Shown here: positions 56,039-64,000 of the stretch, piece by piece
Position numbering within the stretch: position 1 is the stretch's first letter
Layout: every line of letters starts with the position of its first letter
From: Rhodophyticola sp. CCM32
GTDB taxonomy: Bacteria > Pseudomonadota > Alphaproteobacteria > Rhodobacterales > Rhodobacteraceae
Assembly: GCF_004751985.1 (NCBI RefSeq)
Contig: NZ_CP038492.1
Location: 496,001-560,000, forward strand
Length of the DNA: 64,000 bases
Direction of reading: 5' to 3'
Notes under the pieces: generated by a model
The model's input: only the letters and a program-made list of their open reading frames with translations
Database searches by the model: none
Told to the model about the DNA's origin: nothing
Made by a program: the position numbers and the translations under genes

Positions 56039-56115
56039 GACATATGCCGTGATCCCCGGAACCGCTTGGCAGGGCCCGTGGTTTCGTTTGATATATACAC
56101 CTGAAGGAGCAGGCG

Positions 56116-57087
56116 ATGGCCGACAGTATGGAGCGGATGCCGGAACGGGCATTGGACTGGCACCGGGCGGGCAGGGGCGCGGTGCTGGCCACGGTTGTGG
56201 ACACCTGGGGCAGTGCGCCGCGCCCGGTGGGCAGCCAGCTTGTGGTCTCCTCTGACGGCGGGATGGAGGGGTCCGTCTCGGGCGGCTGCGTTGAAGGCGC
56301 CGTGGTGGTCGAGGCGATGGAGGCGTTGGAGACCGGGGCGGCGCGGCTTCTGGAATACGGGGTCAGCGATGATGAGGCTTTCGCGGTGGGGCTGGCCTGT
56401 GGCGGTACGATCCGGGTGTTGGTCGAACCCGTGGGGCCGGTGCTGCCGGTCGGGATGCTGGAGGCGCTGGTCGCGGCCCGCGCGGCGCGCCGCCCCGTTG
56501 CCTATATCGCCGAAACCGGCACGGATACCCGCCATCTGGCCGGACCGGAGGTGGCAGAGCTGGCCGACAGGTTCCGCGAGGATCGGTCAGGCATGGAGGG
56601 CCCGCGCTATATCGGCATTCACAACCCGCCCTTGCGGATGATCGTGGTCGGCGCGGTTCATATCGCGCAGGCATTGCTGCCGATGGCGCGGATGGCCGGA
56701 TATGACCCGGTGCTGGTGGACCCGCGCCCGGCCTTCGCCGCCGAGGCCCGGTTTCCCGGGGAGCGGATTGTCGAGGACTGGCCGGATCAGGCCCTGTCTG
56801 CGATCGGGCTGGACCGGCGCACCGCCGTGGTGACCCTGACCCATGATCCCAAGCTGGACGATCCGGCGATCCTGGCGGCCCTGACCGGGGATGTGTTCTA
56901 TCTGGGATGCCTCGGCTCTGCCCGGACCCATGCAAAACGGGTGGACCGGTTGCAGGCCGCCGGGGTCTCGCCCGGGGATATCGGGCGGATCCATGGGCCT
57001 GTCGGGCTGCGGATCGGGGCCAAGGGCCCGGCAGAGATTGCAGTGGCGATCATGGCGGAAATCACGCAGAGGCTGCGCCAGGGATGA
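56116..57087 (+). CDS. XdhC/CoxI-family molybdenum-enzyme maturation protein
   Basis: A 323-residue XdhC-type protein that binds and helps sulfurate or insert the molybdenum cofactor. The XdhC N-terminal domain (GRGAVLATVVDTWGSAPRPVG, VSGGCVEGAVV, FAVGLACGGTIRVLVEP) is followed by a Rossmann-type domain (RMIVVGAVHIAQALLPMARM, LGCLGSARTHAKRVDRL). GAAGGAG precedes the ATG. The end overlaps the next gene by four bases. Confidence 0.94.
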   Translation: MADSMERMPERALDWHRAGRGAVLATVVDTWGSAPRPVGSQLVVSSDGGMEGSVSGGCVEGAVVVEAMEALETGAARLLEYGVSDDEAFAVGLACGGTIRVLVEPVGPVLPVGMLEALVAARAARRPVAYIAETGTDTRHLAGPEVAELADRFREDRSGMEGPRYIGIHNPPLRMIVVGAVHIAQALLPMARMAGYDPVLVDPRPAFAAEARFPGERIVEDWPDQALSAIGLDRRTAVVTLTHDPKLDDPAILAALTGDVFYLGCLGSARTHAKRVDRLQAAGVSPGDIGRIHGPVGLRIGAKGPAEIAVAIMAEITQRLRQG

Positions 57088-58103
57088 AATTCGGGCCGGT
57101 AGCGGTGGATGAGGCTGAAGGCAGTATTCTGGCGCATTCGCTGGCTGTGCCGGGTGGGCGGTTGCGCAAGGGGCGGGTGCTGACCGCCGGTGATCTGGAT
57201 GCCCTGCACGCTGCCGGTCTGCGGCAGGTCAGCGTTGCCCGGCTGGAACCGGGGGATGTGGATGAAAACAGCGCTGCTGCCGAATTGGCCGCAGCACTGG
57301 TGCCTGTACCGGAAAAGGCCGGGCTGGTGGTGGAGGCGCCATTCACCGGCCGGGTGAATATCCGCGCTACCGGGCCGGGGATCGTGGGGCTTGAGGCCCC
57401 TGCGATCGCGGCGTTGAACGCCATCGACCCGATGATCACCCTGGCCACCCTGCCGCTTCACCAGCGGGTCAGCGCGGGCATGATGGTGGGCACGGTCAAG
57501 ATCATCTCCTACGCGGTGCCGCGCGCGGCGCTGGATCAGGCGAAGACAATCGCCAAAGGCGGGCTGTGGCGGGTGCCGGTGGCCCGGCACAGCGCGGTGT
57601 TGATTGTCACGGAAGGCCCGGGCACACCCGCCAATGCCGGGGACAAGGGCGTGCGCGCCGTGGCCGGGCGGCTGGAGGCTTTGGGGGTCACGCTGAGCCG
57701 GGTGGAGATTGTGGCCCACGCCGCCCCGGCGATTGCCGCGGCACTGGTCAGGACGGGGGCGGGGGCTGATATGGCGTTGATCCTCACCGCCTCCGCCACC
57801 TCGGATGCGGGCGATGTGGCCCCTGCGGCCCTGATCGCGGCGGGCGGGCAGTTGACCCGATTCGGGATGCCGGTGGACCCGGGCAATCTGCTGTTTCTGG
57901 GGCATCTGGCGGGCAAGCCGGTGATCGGCCTGCCCGGATGTGCCCGGTCGCCCGCGCTGAACGGGGCGGACTGGGTGCTGGAACGGGTCGCCTGCGGGCT
58001 TGATGTGACCCATGAGGATATTGCGGCGATGGGGGTGGGGGGCCTGCTGAAGGAAATCCCCTCGCGGCCGCAACCGCGAGAGAGACGCCCGAAACGCGGG
58101 TAA
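57084..58103 (+). CDS. Molybdopterin-binding protein (MoeA/MogA-like domain)
   Basis: A 339-residue protein. Residues ~160-330 form a molybdopterin-binding fold (VLIVTEGPGTPANAGDKGVR, LILTASATSDAGDVAPAAL, LPGCARSPALNGADWVLER). Many relatives fuse this to a MobA-like nucleotidyltransferase; here the fusion partner is absent. It is expected to handle the Mo cofactor or its cytidylated form for the Cox enzyme. ATGA overlap with the XdhC gene sets the start. Confidence 0.88.
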   Translation: MKFGPVAVDEAEGSILAHSLAVPGGRLRKGRVLTAGDLDALHAAGLRQVSVARLEPGDVDENSAAAELAAALVPVPEKAGLVVEAPFTGRVNIRATGPGIVGLEAPAIAALNAIDPMITLATLPLHQRVSAGMMVGTVKIISYAVPRAALDQAKTIAKGGLWRVPVARHSAVLIVTEGPGTPANAGDKGVRAVAGRLEALGVTLSRVEIVAHAAPAIAAALVRTGAGADMALILTASATSDAGDVAPAALIAAGGQLTRFGMPVDPGNLLFLGHLAGKPVIGLPGCARSPALNGADWVLERVACGLDVTHEDIAAMGVGGLLKEIPSRPQPRERRPKRG

Positions 58104-58177
58104 GGTGATTTGTGTCTGCCATGAGCCATCGCCAGTGCCCCGAGGGCGGGGCAGGGTATCGGGCAGGCAGGTTCAAG

Positions 58178-58223
58178 GCGGAATTCTGCAGAATTCCGGG
58201 TGGAAAACTTGAGTTTTCCACCC
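58178..58223. repeat. R4 double palindrome, copy 2
   Basis: GGAATTCTGCAGAATTCC (perfect, 18 bases) followed at once by GGTGGAAAACT-TG-AGTTTTCCACC (11-base arms). The arrangement and sequence repeat those at 36913-36960. It again lies between convergent genes. Confidence 0.82.
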
Positions 58224-58311
58224 TCCTGGCGTCTTGCAGCAGGTCCCGGGAAACATGACATATGGCCTGTCACGTACAACGTGTCGGGACATGTTTGAGA
58301 CATCCGCCATG

Positions 58312-58692
58312 TCAGAAAATCCCCTGTGCGGCGATCATCACCACACCGGCAAGGATTGCATAGAAGCCGTCGATCAGCATCGCCGCAGTGGATTTGCGCA
58401 TGAACGCCCCGGCGGACATCAGCAGCACCGCCACGGCCAGGATGGCCAGAAGTGCGGTGCCAAGCGCCTCGGTCGTGGCGGTGACGCCGATCACCAGCGC
58501 CAGCAGGAACAATCCCGCCAGTTGCAGTACCATGGCCAGCATCGGAATGCTGTCGCGATCGGCCTCACTCATCCCGCTGCCGCTGGCCCAGACCCGGCCA
58601 AAGAGCGGACCATACCAAAGCCAGCCCGCGCCAAAGGCCACGGCGGTGCCGACAATCACCGCCAGCCAGTTCAGGGTTTCAGGGATCGTCAT
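58312..58692 (-). CDS. DUF1761 membrane protein
   Basis: A 126-residue protein with four spans (LNWLAVIVGTAVAFGAGWLW, MLAMVLQLAGLFLLALVIGV, TALLAILAVAVLLMSAGAFM and MLIDGFYAILAGVVMIAA) and the family's GWLWYGPLFG motif near residue 25. Function unknown. It is the last gene of a three-gene - strand unit with SRPBCC and ArsR genes. Confidence 0.87.
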   Translation of the reverse strand: MTIPETLNWLAVIVGTAVAFGAGWLWYGPLFGRVWASGSGMSEADRDSIPMLAMVLQLAGLFLLALVIGVTATTEALGTALLAILAVAVLLMSAGAFMRKSTAAMLIDGFYAILAGVVMIAAQGIF

Positions 58693-58704
58693 CGCCCGGC
58701 CCCC

Positions 58705-59136
58705 TTATGCCAGTGCCGCGTCAAGCGCGGCAAGGATTGCGGCCCAGCCACCGGCGTGATTGTCACGGCTTTCCTCGCTGGGGAAGCGGATGTGATGCAG
58801 AGTGACCTCGGTGCCGCCCTCACTGGGTGACAGGGTCAGCGTCACGGTGCTGCCCTCGGTCGAAAACGGGCTTTCCCAGGTAAAGACCAGCCGGTTGGGG
58901 CGGTCGATCACCTGATAGGTGCCGCCATGGGGTATATCCTGTTCACCCGCGCGCATGACAATCTCGAAACGTCCGCCCTCACGCGGGTCGGTTTTGGCGC
59001 TTGGCACGGTCATGTCCGGGTTGGGCGTCATGAATCGCGTCAACAGGGCCGGGTCCAGCCAGGCATCGAACACGGCCTCGGGCGGGGCGGAAATGGTGCG
59101 GGTGGTGGTCAGTTCCAGGTCTGTTGTCTCAGTCAT
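58705..59136 (-). CDS. SRPBCC (AHSA1-like) protein
   Basis: A 143-residue SRPBCC/START-like protein. TRTISAPPEAVFDAWLDPALL, PREGGRFEIVMRAG and RPNRLVFTWESP are typical of the Aha1/AHSA1 group. Paired with an ArsR regulator, as in many bacteria. Start at 59136 overlaps the arsR-type gene by eight bases. It is not the CoxG subfamily. Confidence 0.9.
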   Translation of the reverse strand: MTETTDLELTTTRTISAPPEAVFDAWLDPALLTRFMTPNPDMTVPSAKTDPREGGRFEIVMRAGEQDIPHGGTYQVIDRPNRLVFTWESPFSTEGSTVTLTLSPSEGGTEVTLHHIRFPSEESRDNHAGGWAAILAALDAALA

Positions 59137-59476
59137 CTTTGGCAGCCTCCTTGGTGAAAATCCGGTCGAGCGCGTCAAGCCGTTGGGCCCAGATCGAGCG
59201 CAGATCGGCAAACCAACTGTCGATCTCCGACAGCGGGTCGGTCTGCAACTCGATATAGTGATCCCGCCATTCGGTCCGGCGGGTGACCAGACCTGCGGCT
59301 TCCAGGGTTTTGATGTGTTTGGAAACCGCATTCAGGCTCATCGCAAACTGATCCGACAGCACCGTCACCTTTTGCGGCCCATGCTGCGCAAGCAGCGTCA
59401 GGATGGCCCGGCGGGTGGGGTCGCTGGCGGCTTTGAGAATCGCCGTAAGCTGATCTGGCTCTGTTCGTTCAACCAT
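59129..59476 (-). CDS. ArsR/SmtB-family transcriptional regulator
   Basis: A 115-residue winged helix-turn-helix regulator (RRAILTLLAQHGPQKVTVLS, MSLNAVSKHIKTLEAAGLVT). No metal-binding CxC motif is present, so it belongs to the metal-independent ArsR group that is usually linked to AHSA1 genes. It is divergent from coxS (157 bases), so it might also affect the Cox operon. Confidence 0.92.
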   Translation of the reverse strand: MVERTEPDQLTAILKAASDPTRRAILTLLAQHGPQKVTVLSDQFAMSLNAVSKHIKTLEAAGLVTRRTEWRDHYIELQTDPLSEIDSWFADLRSIWAQRLDALDRIFTKEAAKDD

Positions 59477-59633
59477 ATGGGTGAATTATAGGTGACACCG
59501 GCATCAGTCAACCAAAAAGATGAATGATGCGAGCGCACGCTGCAACAGGCCCGGCGGCGAGCCCCCGGAAAATCCCTTTTGCAATTCTGCCGATCCGTGA
59601 TTGGATATGAGACATAACCGAGGGAGGATTTTG

Positions 59634-60119
59634 ATGACCCAGGTAAGCATGACCGTGAATGGCAGCACCATGTCCGGGGATGTCGAGGGGCGGACCCTGC
59701 TGGTAGAGTTTCTGCGCGAGGGCCAGGGCCTGACCGGCACCCATGTGGGCTGCGACACAAGCCAATGCGGCGCCTGTGTGGTGCATGTGGATGGCCAGGC
59801 GGTGAAAGCCTGCACGGTTCTGGCGCTGGAACTGGAGGGCGCCGAGGTCAGAACCATCGAGGGGATGGCCAATGCGGATGGGTCGCTTGGGCGTATTCAG
59901 CAGGCCTTTCAGGACCATCACGGGTTGCAATGCGGGTTCTGCACGCCGGGCATGGTGATGTCGGCGGCAGCACTTCTGAAAGACAATCCAACGCCAAGCG
60001 AGGCGGAGATCCGGGACTATCTGGAAGGCAATATCTGCCGCTGCACGGGCTACCATAATATCGTCAAGGCGATCCTGGCGGCCAGCGGGCAGGATGTGTC
60101 CGCCATCGCGGCGGAATAA
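59634..60119 (+). CDS. coxS: CO dehydrogenase-type small subunit (2Fe-2S)
   Basis: A 161-residue iron-sulfur subunit of the xanthine oxidase family. The plant-type cluster uses [18 protein letters not shown]; the second cluster uses [13 protein letters not shown] and [13 protein letters not shown]. It moves electrons from the Mo site to FAD. GGGAGG lies six bases before the ATG at 59634. First gene of the S-L-M operon. Confidence 0.96.
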   Translation: MTQVSMTVNGSTMSGDVEGRTLLVEFLREGQGLTGTHVGCDTSQCGACVVHVDGQAVKACTVLALELEGAEVRTIEGMANADGSLGRIQQAFQDHHGLQCGFCTPGMVMSAAALLKDNPTPSEAEIRDYLEGNICRCTGYHNIVKAILAASGQDVSAIAAE

Positions 60120-60129
60120 CGCGGGCCCG

Positions 60130-60176
60130 CGCCGGAGGAGGGCGTGGGGTTTTGCGTATTTTTGACAAGAAGAAGG
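60130..60176 (+). repeat. R5-like repeat, copy 5
   Basis: Diverged form: GCGCCGGAGGAGGGCGTGGG followed by TTTTGCGTATTTTTGACAAG and AAGAAG. It occupies most of the gap between coxS and coxL. The 3' half matches copy 6 at 62.65 kb. Confidence 0.55.
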
Positions 60177-60260
60177 GGGGACACCCCCCGGATATCGCCT
60201 CAGGTGGCCCCGATGATGGCGGCGCCGGAGGAGGACAGCATAGCATAAGGGAGGGTTACC

Positions 60261-62627
60261 ATGCCGAAAGATCATGGCATTGGCGCAAGTACCAAGCGGC
60301 GCGAGGATGTGCGGTTTCTGACCGGGCAGGGGCGCTATACCGATGATATCAATCTGAATGGTCAGGCCTATGTGCATTTCCTGCGCTCGGACATGGCCCA
60401 TGGCAAGATCAACGGGATCGACACGGGTGCGGCGGCGGCCATGCCCGGGGTGTTGCGCATTTTCACCGGCGCCGATTTCGAGGGGATCGGCGGTCTGCCC
60501 TGCGGCTGGCAGGTGACCGACAAAGCGGGTCAGCCGATGCAGGAACCGGCCCATCCGGTTCTGGCCCAGGGCAAGCTGCGCCATGTGGGCGACCCGATTG
60601 CCGCCGTGGTGGCCGAAACCCGGCAGCAGGCGCGCAGCGCGGCAGAGGCGATTGTGCTGGATATCGACGAGCTTCCCGCCGTTATCGACATGAAGGCGGC
60701 GCTTGAGGGGGAGAGCCCAAAGGTCCATGACGAGCTGGACAGCAACCTGTGTTATGACTGGGGCTGGATCGAGGAGAACAAGGCGGCCACCGATGCGGCG
60801 TTTGAGGCCGCGGCCCATGTGACGGTGCTGGAGCTTGTCAATCAGCGGCTGGCCCCGAACGCAATGGAGCCGCGTGTGGCGGTGGGCGATTATGCCACCC
60901 ATTCCGGCGAATCGACGCTCTATACAACCTCGCAGAACCCCCATGTGATCCGGCTCTTGATGGGCGCGTTTGTTCTGGGCATCCCTGAACACAAGCTGCG
61001 CGTGGTGGCGCCCGATGTGGGCGGCGGGTTCGGCTCGAAAATCTTCCATTACGCGGAAGAGGCGTTTTGCACCTTTGCGGCCAAGGCCCTGAAACGCCCG
61101 GTGAAATGGACCGCCAGCCGGTCCGAGGCTTTTGTGTCCGACGCCCATGGCCGGGACCATGTGACCCGGATCGAACTGGCGCTGGATGCGGAGAATATGT
61201 TCACCGGCATCCGCACCGACACGCTGGCCAATATGGGCGCCTATCTCAGCACATTCGCGCCTTCAGTGCCGACCTATCTGCATGGCATCCTGATGGCGGG
61301 CAATTACAAGACGCCGAATATCCATGTGAATGTCAGGGCGGTGTTCACCAACACCGTACCGGTGGATGCCTATCGCGGGGCGGGCCGCCCTGAGGCAACC
61401 TATCAGCTGGAACGGGTGATCGACAAGGCCGCGCGGGAGCTGGGCGTTGACCCGATTGCCCTGCGGCAGCAGAATTTCATCACCGAGTTTCCCTATGCCA
61501 CGCCCGTGGCGGTGGAATATGACACCGGCGATTACAATGCGACGATGGATAAACTGCTGGAGATGATCGACCGCGACGGGTTTGAGGCCCGCCGGGATGA
61601 GAGCGCCACCCGCGGGAAGCTGCGGGGGCTTGGGGTGAACTGCTATATCGAGGCCTGCGGCATCGCGCCTTCGGCCCTGGTGGGGCAGTTGGGCGCGCGC
61701 GCCGGACTGTATGAAAGCGCGACCGTGCGGGTCAATGCCACCGGCGGTCTGGTGGTGATGACCGGCAGCCACAGCCACGGGCAGGGTCATGAGACCAGCT
61801 TTGCCCAGGTGGTGGCCGATATGATCGGCATCCCCGAGGATCAGGTGGAGATTGTCCATGGCGATACCGCCAATACGCCGATGGGCATGGGCACCTATGG
61901 CTCGCGCTCTCTGGCGGTGGGGGGCTCTGCCATGGTGCGGGCGACCGAGAAGATCATCGCCAAGGCCAAAAAGATCGCCGCCCATATGATGGAGGCCAGT
62001 GAGGGCGATATCGAGTTGAAAGATGGCCAGTTCACAGTTGCGGGAACGGATAAATCGCTTGCCTGGGGGGATGTGACACTGGCGGCCTATGTGCCCCATA
62101 ACTACCCGATCGAGGAGATCGAACCGGGGCTGGAGGAGACGGCGTTTTACGACCCCGGCAACTTCACCTATCCCGCCGGCGCCTATGCCTGCGAGGTGGA
62201 GGTCGACCCGGAGACCGGCAAGGTGCAGGTCATGTCCTTTGCCGCCGCTGATGATTTCGGCAATATCGTCAACCCGATGATCGTGGATGGTCAGGTCCAT
62301 GGCGGCGTGGCCCAGGGCATCGGCCAGGCGCTGCTGGAACAGGCGGTGTATGATGCGGATGGCCAGTTGGTGAACGCGTCATACATGGATTACACCATGC
62401 CGCGCGCCGATGACCTGCCGTTTTATGATGTGGATCATTCCTGTGCCACACCCTGCACCCATAACCCGCTTGGGGTGAAGGGCTGTGGCGAGGCAGGTGC
62501 CATCGGGTCGCCGCCTGCGGTGGTCAATGCGGTGGTTGATGCACTGCAACGGGGGGGTCATGCCGATGTGACCCATATCGACATGCCGCTGAGCCCGTCA
62601 CGGGTCTGGGCGGCGATGCAGGGATGA
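60261..62627 (+). CDS. coxL: CO dehydrogenase-type large (molybdenum) subunit, form II
   Basis: A 788-residue molybdopterin hydroxylase. The active-site loop reads [14 protein letters not shown], the form II (AYRGAGR) signature rather than form I AYxCSFR. The catalytic Glu is in [14 protein letters not shown], and the molybdopterin segments include [15 protein letters not shown] and [15 protein letters not shown]. Form II members have uncertain CO activity and may oxidise other small substrates. AGGGAGGG precedes the ATG. Confidence 0.95.
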   Translation: MPKDHGIGASTKRREDVRFLTGQGRYTDDINLNGQAYVHFLRSDMAHGKINGIDTGAAAAMPGVLRIFTGADFEGIGGLPCGWQVTDKAGQPMQEPAHPVLAQGKLRHVGDPIAAVVAETRQQARSAAEAIVLDIDELPAVIDMKAALEGESPKVHDELDSNLCYDWGWIEENKAATDAAFEAAAHVTVLELVNQRLAPNAMEPRVAVGDYATHSGESTLYTTSQNPHVIRLLMGAFVLGIPEHKLRVVAPDVGGGFGSKIFHYAEEAFCTFAAKALKRPVKWTASRSEAFVSDAHGRDHVTRIELALDAENMFTGIRTDTLANMGAYLSTFAPSVPTYLHGILMAGNYKTPNIHVNVRAVFTNTVPVDAYRGAGRPEATYQLERVIDKAARELGVDPIALRQQNFITEFPYATPVAVEYDTGDYNATMDKLLEMIDRDGFEARRDESATRGKLRGLGVNCYIEACGIAPSALVGQLGARAGLYESATVRVNATGGLVVMTGSHSHGQGHETSFAQVVADMIGIPEDQVEIVHGDTANTPMGMGTYGSRSLAVGGSAMVRATEKIIAKAKKIAAHMMEASEGDIELKDGQFTVAGTDKSLAWGDVTLAAYVPHNYPIEEIEPGLEETAFYDPGNFTYPAGAYACEVEVDPETGKVQVMSFAAADDFGNIVNPMIVDGQVHGGVAQGIGQALLEQAVYDADGQLVNASYMDYTMPRADDLPFYDVDHSCATPCTHNPLGVKGCGEAGAIGSPPAVVNAVVDALQRGGHADVTHIDMPLSPSRVWAAMQG

Positions 62628-62650
62628 CGTTTCGGGCCTCTGCCCTTTGT

Positions 62651-62690
62651 GGAGAAGCCCGGATTTGCGTATTTGGAACAAGAAGAAGGG
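62651..62690 (+). repeat. R5-like repeat, copy 6
   Basis: GGAGAAGCCCGGATTTGCGT followed by ATTTGGAACAAGAAGAAG, between coxL and coxM. It matches the 3' half of copies 3 and 5. Confidence 0.5.
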
Positions 62691-62720
62691 GGCCAGACCC
62701 TCTTTGCCAAGGAGACCGAG

Positions 62721-63509
62721 ATGTATGATTTCGACTTTTTGCGCCCAGCCAGCATTCAGGAGGCTGTTACAGCGCTGCAAGGGGATGAGGCCCAGGCTCT
62801 GGGCGGCGGGCAGACCCTGATCCCGACCATGAAACAGCGGCTGGCGGCACCGGCCAGTCTGGTCAGCCTGACGGGTATTCCGCAGATGCAGGGTGTCTGC
62901 GTCAGCGATGCGGGTGAACTGTGTGTGGGGGGCGCCACACCCCATGCGGTGGTCGCGACCGAGGCGGCGGCGCAGTTTCCCGCGCTGGCCGCGCTTGCGG
63001 GGCGGATCGGTGACCCGGCCGTGCGCAACCGGGGCACGCTGGGCGGCAGTCTGGCCAATAACGACCCTTCGGCCTGTTACCCTGCGGCGGTGCTGGGCAC
63101 CGGGGCCGTGATCACGACCAATGCCCGGGACATTGCGGCGGATGCGTTCTTTCAGGGGATGTTCACCACCGCGCTGGAGGAGGGGGAGATCATCACCGAG
63201 GTCCGGTTCCCGGTGGCGGAGCGGGCCAGTTACCAGAAATTCGTGCAGCCGGCCTCGCGTTTCGCGCTGGTGGGCGTGTTTGTGGGCAAATACGCAAGCG
63301 GCGTGCGGGTTGCGGTCACCGGTGCCTCGGATGATGGTGTGTTCCGCTGGGCCGAGGCCGAGGCGGCGCTCTCCGCCGATTTCTCTGCCGATGCGCTTGC
63401 GGAGCTGAGCCTGGGCGAGGATGGCATGATCTCGGACCTGCATGGCACGGGCGCCTATCGGGCGCATCTTGTGAAGGTGATGACCGGGCGGGCTGTGACG
63501 GCGGCCTGA
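62721..63509 (+). CDS. coxM: CO dehydrogenase-type medium (FAD) subunit
   Basis: A 262-residue FAD-binding subunit. The flavin motifs are LGGGQTLIPTMKQR and RNRGTLGGSLANNDPSACYP (the TIGGSLANxDPxxD type motif, with CYP where ADYP is common). It passes electrons to the respiratory chain. The ATG at 62721 follows AAGGAGACC; the longer open frame has no support. Its stop is followed by an R2 palindrome. Confidence 0.95.
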   Translation: MYDFDFLRPASIQEAVTALQGDEAQALGGGQTLIPTMKQRLAAPASLVSLTGIPQMQGVCVSDAGELCVGGATPHAVVATEAAAQFPALAALAGRIGDPAVRNRGTLGGSLANNDPSACYPAAVLGTGAVITTNARDIAADAFFQGMFTTALEEGEIITEVRFPVAERASYQKFVQPASRFALVGVFVGKYASGVRVAVTGASDDGVFRWAEAEAALSADFSADALAELSLGEDGMISDLHGTGAYRAHLVKVMTGRAVTAA

Positions 63510-63521
63510 ACCAGCGTTGAT

Positions 63522-63626
63522 TACAGCATGCTGCCTTAAACCTGAGACATCGCGCATCACAAATACCCTGGGAACGCGAAGCGTGGCAGGGTATTTGTGA
63601 TTCAAGTTTAAGGCAGGGTGCTTTAG
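63522..63626. repeat. R2 palindromic element, copy 3
   Basis: Starts 12 bases after the coxM stop. Central hairpin TCACAAATACCCTG with CAGGGTATTTGTGA, intact, and the same outer arms as copies 1 and 2. Its right edge coincides with the stop of the - strand frame that follows. Confidence 0.87.
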
Positions 63627-63949
63627 ATTTTCCTTGGCTGTGAGAGGATCGGATAGCGATGAAAGCATCCAAATTCACAGACGCGCAGAAGGCGTTCATC
63701 ATCAAACAGGGCGAGATCCGGAGGGCATGCGTTCAACCACTCATATCTTGTTACTGGCAGACTTGCTTCAACTACAAACCGGTCCTCTAGCCATAGTGTA
63801 TCGGCGACATGATTCAGCGATTCAATCCTTCTGGTCAAAGCAGATAGGACAGTGTTGACGTTCAGTCTTGCGCCAAACGTGCCGGGTTGGTGGCAGTGCG
63901 ATATTTGGTTTTGCAGTTCATACAAAACCGTGGCCGGGTTCCCGGCCAT
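63623..63949 (-). CDS. Hypothetical protein of lower-GC character
   Basis: A 108-residue frame, MAGNPATVLYELQNQISHCH through GFCHRYP-like end, with no recognised domain. Base use here is less GC-rich than in the rest of the window, consistent with acquired DNA. The last residues come from the R2 edge. It overlaps an IS3-type fragment on the + strand, so it may not be a true gene. Confidence 0.35.
   Translation of the reverse strand: MAGNPATVLYELQNQISHCHQPGTFGARLNVNTVLSALTRRIESLNHVADTLWLEDRFVVEASLPVTRYEWLNACPPDLALFDDERLLRVCEFGCFHRYPILSQPRKI
63659..63706 (+). pseudogene. IS3-family OrfA N-terminal remnant
   Basis: ATG at 63659 gives MKASKFTDAQKAFIIKQGE, the start of IS3-type OrfA transposases (MKxSKFTxxQ... 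KQGE), with GAGAGGATCGG upstream. After ~16-18 codons the match ends and the sequence becomes unrelated, lower-GC DNA, so only the 5' tip of the element remains. Confidence 0.6.
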
Positions 63950-64000
63950 ATCCCTGCTTTTGCCCGATCCGATGTGACAGGGACGGCCGTCGCGGGCGGG

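Noticed and set aside
53762..56152. Long open frame (about 800 codons) on the - strand across the MoxR and VWA genes
   Set aside because: It is the antisense shadow of two well-supported + strand genes. Its translation is low-complexity, rich in Arg/Gln/Pro/His, with no recognisable motif; long antisense frames are expected at this GC content.
59508..61160. Long - strand open frame (about 550 codons) opposite coxS and coxL
   Set aside because: Antisense shadow of two clear Cox genes. No domain and no ribosome site.

Overview
The window is GC-rich chromosomal DNA from an alphaproteobacterium, most likely of the Rhodobacterales (Rhodobacteraceae/Roseobacter group). The support is inferential: a DksA with only one zinc-finger cysteine, the block dnaB-fosA-alr-mlaEF-(unknowns)-pqiA-radA-cvpA-purF, a SAM-II riboswitch on metZ, a form II (AYRGAGR) CO-dehydrogenase-type operon in S-L-M order, and short dispersed palindromes typical of this group. 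I see no rRNA, tRNA, CRISPR array or intact insertion sequence. Only small transposase remnants are present, at about 31.7 and 63.7 kb.

Layout. 0-3.5 kb: a GNAT acetyltransferase, an orphan MoxR ATPase, dksA and a flavin monooxygenase. 3.6-7.6 kb: the Anbu protease cluster (circularly permuted ATP-grasp, alpha-E, transglutaminase-like, Anbu). 7.6-9 kb: dtd and a PfkB sugar kinase. 9-14.7 kb: a membrane-stress type cluster (29-residue membrane peptide, XpaC, TelA, DUF2927 lipoprotein, SPFH-GYF2, zinc-ribbon membrane protein). 14.9-22.3 kb: glutathione transferase, hydrolase, riboswitch-controlled metZ, folE2, two Tat-exported proteins built from D-x-D-N-G repeats, and trkH. 22.5-31.9 kb: HI0933-type flavoprotein, J-domain protein, BolA, gatB, two paralogous lytic transglycosylases, an acyltransferase and a DUF1624 protein. 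31.9-44.4 kb: purine, replication and cell-envelope genes, then pyrE and pyrC. 44.5-52.7 kb: a urease operon (ureD-A-x-B-cyclase-AhpD-like-C-DUF1127-E-F-CMD-G) with unusual inserted genes. 53.8-63.5 kb: a form II CO-dehydrogenase-like locus, with accessory genes (MoxR, VWA, XdhC, molybdopterin-binding) separated from coxS-coxL-coxM by a small ArsR/SRPBCC unit on the other strand.

Five families of intergenic palindromes (called R1-R5 here) are spread through the window and often sit between convergent genes. Family R1 is notable because its helices differ in sequence between copies yet stay paired, as expected of a conserved RNA or DNA hairpin. Two genes, dnaB and telA, carry apparent single-base deletions at five-base G/C runs. 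Because dnaB is essential, these are probably consensus errors rather than true mutations.

The best candidates for undescribed biology are the paired Tat-exported D-x-D-N-G repeat proteins, the R1/R2 hairpins, the XpaC/TelA/SPFH/zinc-ribbon cluster with its tiny membrane peptide, and the cyclase plus carboxymuconolactone-decarboxylase-like genes inside the urease operon.
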